From positions 951,654 to 1,015,653 of the forward strand of contig NZ_CP006745.1 in NCBI RefSeq assembly GCF_000510265.1: a stretch of 64,000 nt of DNA, written 5' to 3'. Positions 62,892 through 64,000 of this stretch are shown here, piece after piece. The stretch comes from Candidatus Endolissoclinum faulkneri L5 (GTDB taxonomy: Bacteria; Pseudomonadota; Alphaproteobacteria; Thalassobaculales; Thalassobaculaceae). Both the position numbers and the translations under genes were made by a program. The notes under the pieces are model-generated. The model saw nothing but the letters and a program-made list of their open reading frames with translations. It was not told the DNA's origin and searched no databases. Each line of letters starts with the position of its first letter. Position 1 is the stretch's first letter.

Positions 62892-63338
62892 ATGTGCGCG
62901 CAGAAAGCTCGTCCAGAAATCCTTGCCCCAACCATCGAACAGATGGCTGCTTTGGCGGAGGATGCTTTATCAAATATCCCTCAAAAACTCCTTAAACCAC
63001 TCTCTGGTCTTGCTATTTTAGTAGAAGATTTCCCCGATGAGGAGATGTGTGAAACAATGAACCTTGAAACACCGTTTGATTTGCTCAGCTTCTATCAAGG
63101 ATTATCACTTGACTATCATTCTACAAAAGATGGATTATCAAAATTTGATAGGTTATTTTTGTTTCGTCGATCAATCCTCAATTATTGGATCGATAGCGGC
63201 GATGATCTTTACACGGTAGTGCGTCACGTCTTAATCTATGAGATTGGTCATCATTACGGATACAGCGATAGTGAAATGGAAGAAATAGAACGTCTTGCGA
63301 ACGAGGAAGAAGCCAATGCTCCAGCAGGACGAGCCTAA
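62892..63338 (+). CDS. Zincin-like metallopeptidase family protein with altered HExxH
   Basis: This 148-residue protein belongs to the small zincin family (DUF1025/Zincin_1) common in Alphaproteobacteria. The family C-terminal motif is HEIGHHFGLSD; here it is Y116-E-I-G-H-H-Y-G-Y-S-D, so the first zinc-binding histidine is tyrosine (codon TAT at 63237-63239). The glutamate and the second histidine remain. The flanking VRHVL and SDSEMEEIERL are standard and the frame is intact, so the change is one codon. Purine-rich AGAAAGGGG lies about 14 bases before the ATG. The natural substrate of this family is unknown. Confidence 0.85.
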   Translation: MCAQKARPEILAPTIEQMAALAEDALSNIPQKLLKPLSGLAILVEDFPDEEMCETMNLETPFDLLSFYQGLSLDYHSTKDGLSKFDRLFLFRRSILNYWIDSGDDLYTVVRHVLIYEIGHHYGYSDSEMEEIERLANEEEANAPAGRA

Positions 63339-63469
63339 AACCTAAATTATTCTCAGGAAATTTATTCTAAAAGTATCTCTAAAATTATTTTTACAGCGCG
63401 AATAAATGGATTACTAGTAATCAGAACAGCAAGTAAAATTGTTACTATTAAAGCTAGTACAGTATAAAA

Positions 63470-63508
63470 AGATAATTTTTACATGTAAATACACTATAAA
63501 AATTATCT
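63470..63508. repeat. Perfect inverted repeat, 12-bp arms
   Basis: AGATAATTTTTA at 63470-63481 pairs exactly with 63497-63508 around a 15-base loop. It lies about 130 bases past the zincin-like gene. Confidence 0.6.
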
Positions 63509-63803
63509 AGCAAAGAACACTTTAAGGTTTACGCTTATATCAAAAAACCTCGCTAACTTATGTAATCATAATGTTTAATATTGGCATACCTAACAAAGAT
63601 TAATATATAATTTAAGTTGGATTGATTTACTTACTGAAGTAAAAGATTCAAATATGCTTATTATTGCTAACTTAAGTCATTTAATCTTTTTAACGATAAT
63701 TATTAATATCAATTAATCTAGTAAATAAAAATCATAAAATAATTACATATATTTTAGCTGGCCGAATATTATCATTCGATATAAATTATAATGAACTACT
63801 ATA

Positions 63804-63848
63804 ACCAAGCATAATTAAATATTTTATTTAAAATTAATTATGCTTGGT
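63804..63848. repeat. Perfect inverted repeat, 15-bp arms
   Basis: ACCAAGCATAATTAA at 63804-63818 pairs exactly with 63834-63848 around a 15-base AT loop. No gene is near and no T-run follows. Confidence 0.75.
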
Positions 63849-64000
63849 ATATAAAGTCATATGCAGAAACTTACCTATTTAAAGACCTAGACTAGTTAAC
63901 AATTAAAGTAAATTACATAATTATCTAATGCATTAATAAGCTAACATAATAAAGTATTTTTACAAAATACAACATTATACATATGCTAAAGATACCAAAC

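Larger units (their letters stand above)
63339..64000. other. Gene-free right end of the window
   Basis: AT-rich and without open frames. It has inverted repeats at 63470-63508 (AGATAATTTTTA, 12-bp arms) and 63804-63848 (15-bp arms). Nothing else is recognised. Confidence 0.6.

Noticed and set aside
1-64000. CRISPR array, prophage, insertion sequence or toxin-antitoxin system
   Set aside because: No regularly spaced repeats, transposase or integrase motifs, phage genes or paired small genes were seen; the repeats found are isolated inverted repeats or two-copy tandems.

Overview
The window looks like a piece of a host-restricted, genome-reducing alphaproteobacterium of the Rhizobiales (Hyphomicrobiales) lineage. 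The evidence is a DUF3126 protein, a PstA with the long N-terminal extension seen in this group, an RluA-family synthase beside rpoH, the rplU-rpmA-obgE-proB-proA-nadD block, the cvpA-purF pair and a MetZ-type sulfhydrylase. Only about half of the 64 kb codes for recognisable protein. The rest is very AT-rich sequence in 0.3-3 kb stretches with almost no open frames. I see no rRNA, transposase, phage gene or CRISPR array, and one tRNA (Ser, anticodon CGA).

Layout: 1-123 is the 3' end of msrB. Isolated genes follow: an orphan branched-chain amino-acid-type binding protein (3.1-4.3 kb), metA (6.3-7.2), an RluA-family pseudouridine synthase plus rpoH (8.9-10.9), thiM (11.9-12.7), a minus-strand rhlE-like helicase followed by a cold-shock gene with a terminator (15.6-13.9), a two-gene BtuF/FecCD-type transporter without an ATPase (17.4-19.3), and a DJ-1/PfpI protein (21.4-22.0). 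From 29.8 back to 24.1 kb on the minus strand lies the largest housekeeping cluster (rplU, rpmA, obgE, proB, proA, nadD) followed by rfbC. Then come tRNA-Ser, guaA, DUF3126, metZ, mlaE-mlaF, cvpA and purF. From 45.5 to 54.4 kb the minus strand carries pstSCAB and a zinc/manganese-type ABC transporter. The right end has an HlyD/RND efflux pair, phhB and a zincin-like protein.

The retained functions are information processing and stress response (rpoH, cold shock, helicase, rRNA modification, L21/L27/Obg), proline, methionine, purine and NAD synthesis, thiazole salvage, and uptake of phosphate, divalent metal and probably a corrinoid or ferric chelate. Several systems have lost usual partners here: thiM without thiE, pst without phoU/phoB, nadD without rsfS/rlmH, binding protein and permease without ATPase. 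Two proteins lack a canonical catalytic residue (PfpI-type Cys; first His of HExxH), and nadD has its conserved first strand upstream of its first AUG.

The most unusual feature is in the non-coding DNA: a set of long, perfect or near-perfect inverted repeats (arms up to 37 bp) at separate places, each with a different sequence. They are far beyond chance, are not copies of one mobile element, and mostly lack the U-tract of an ordinary terminator.
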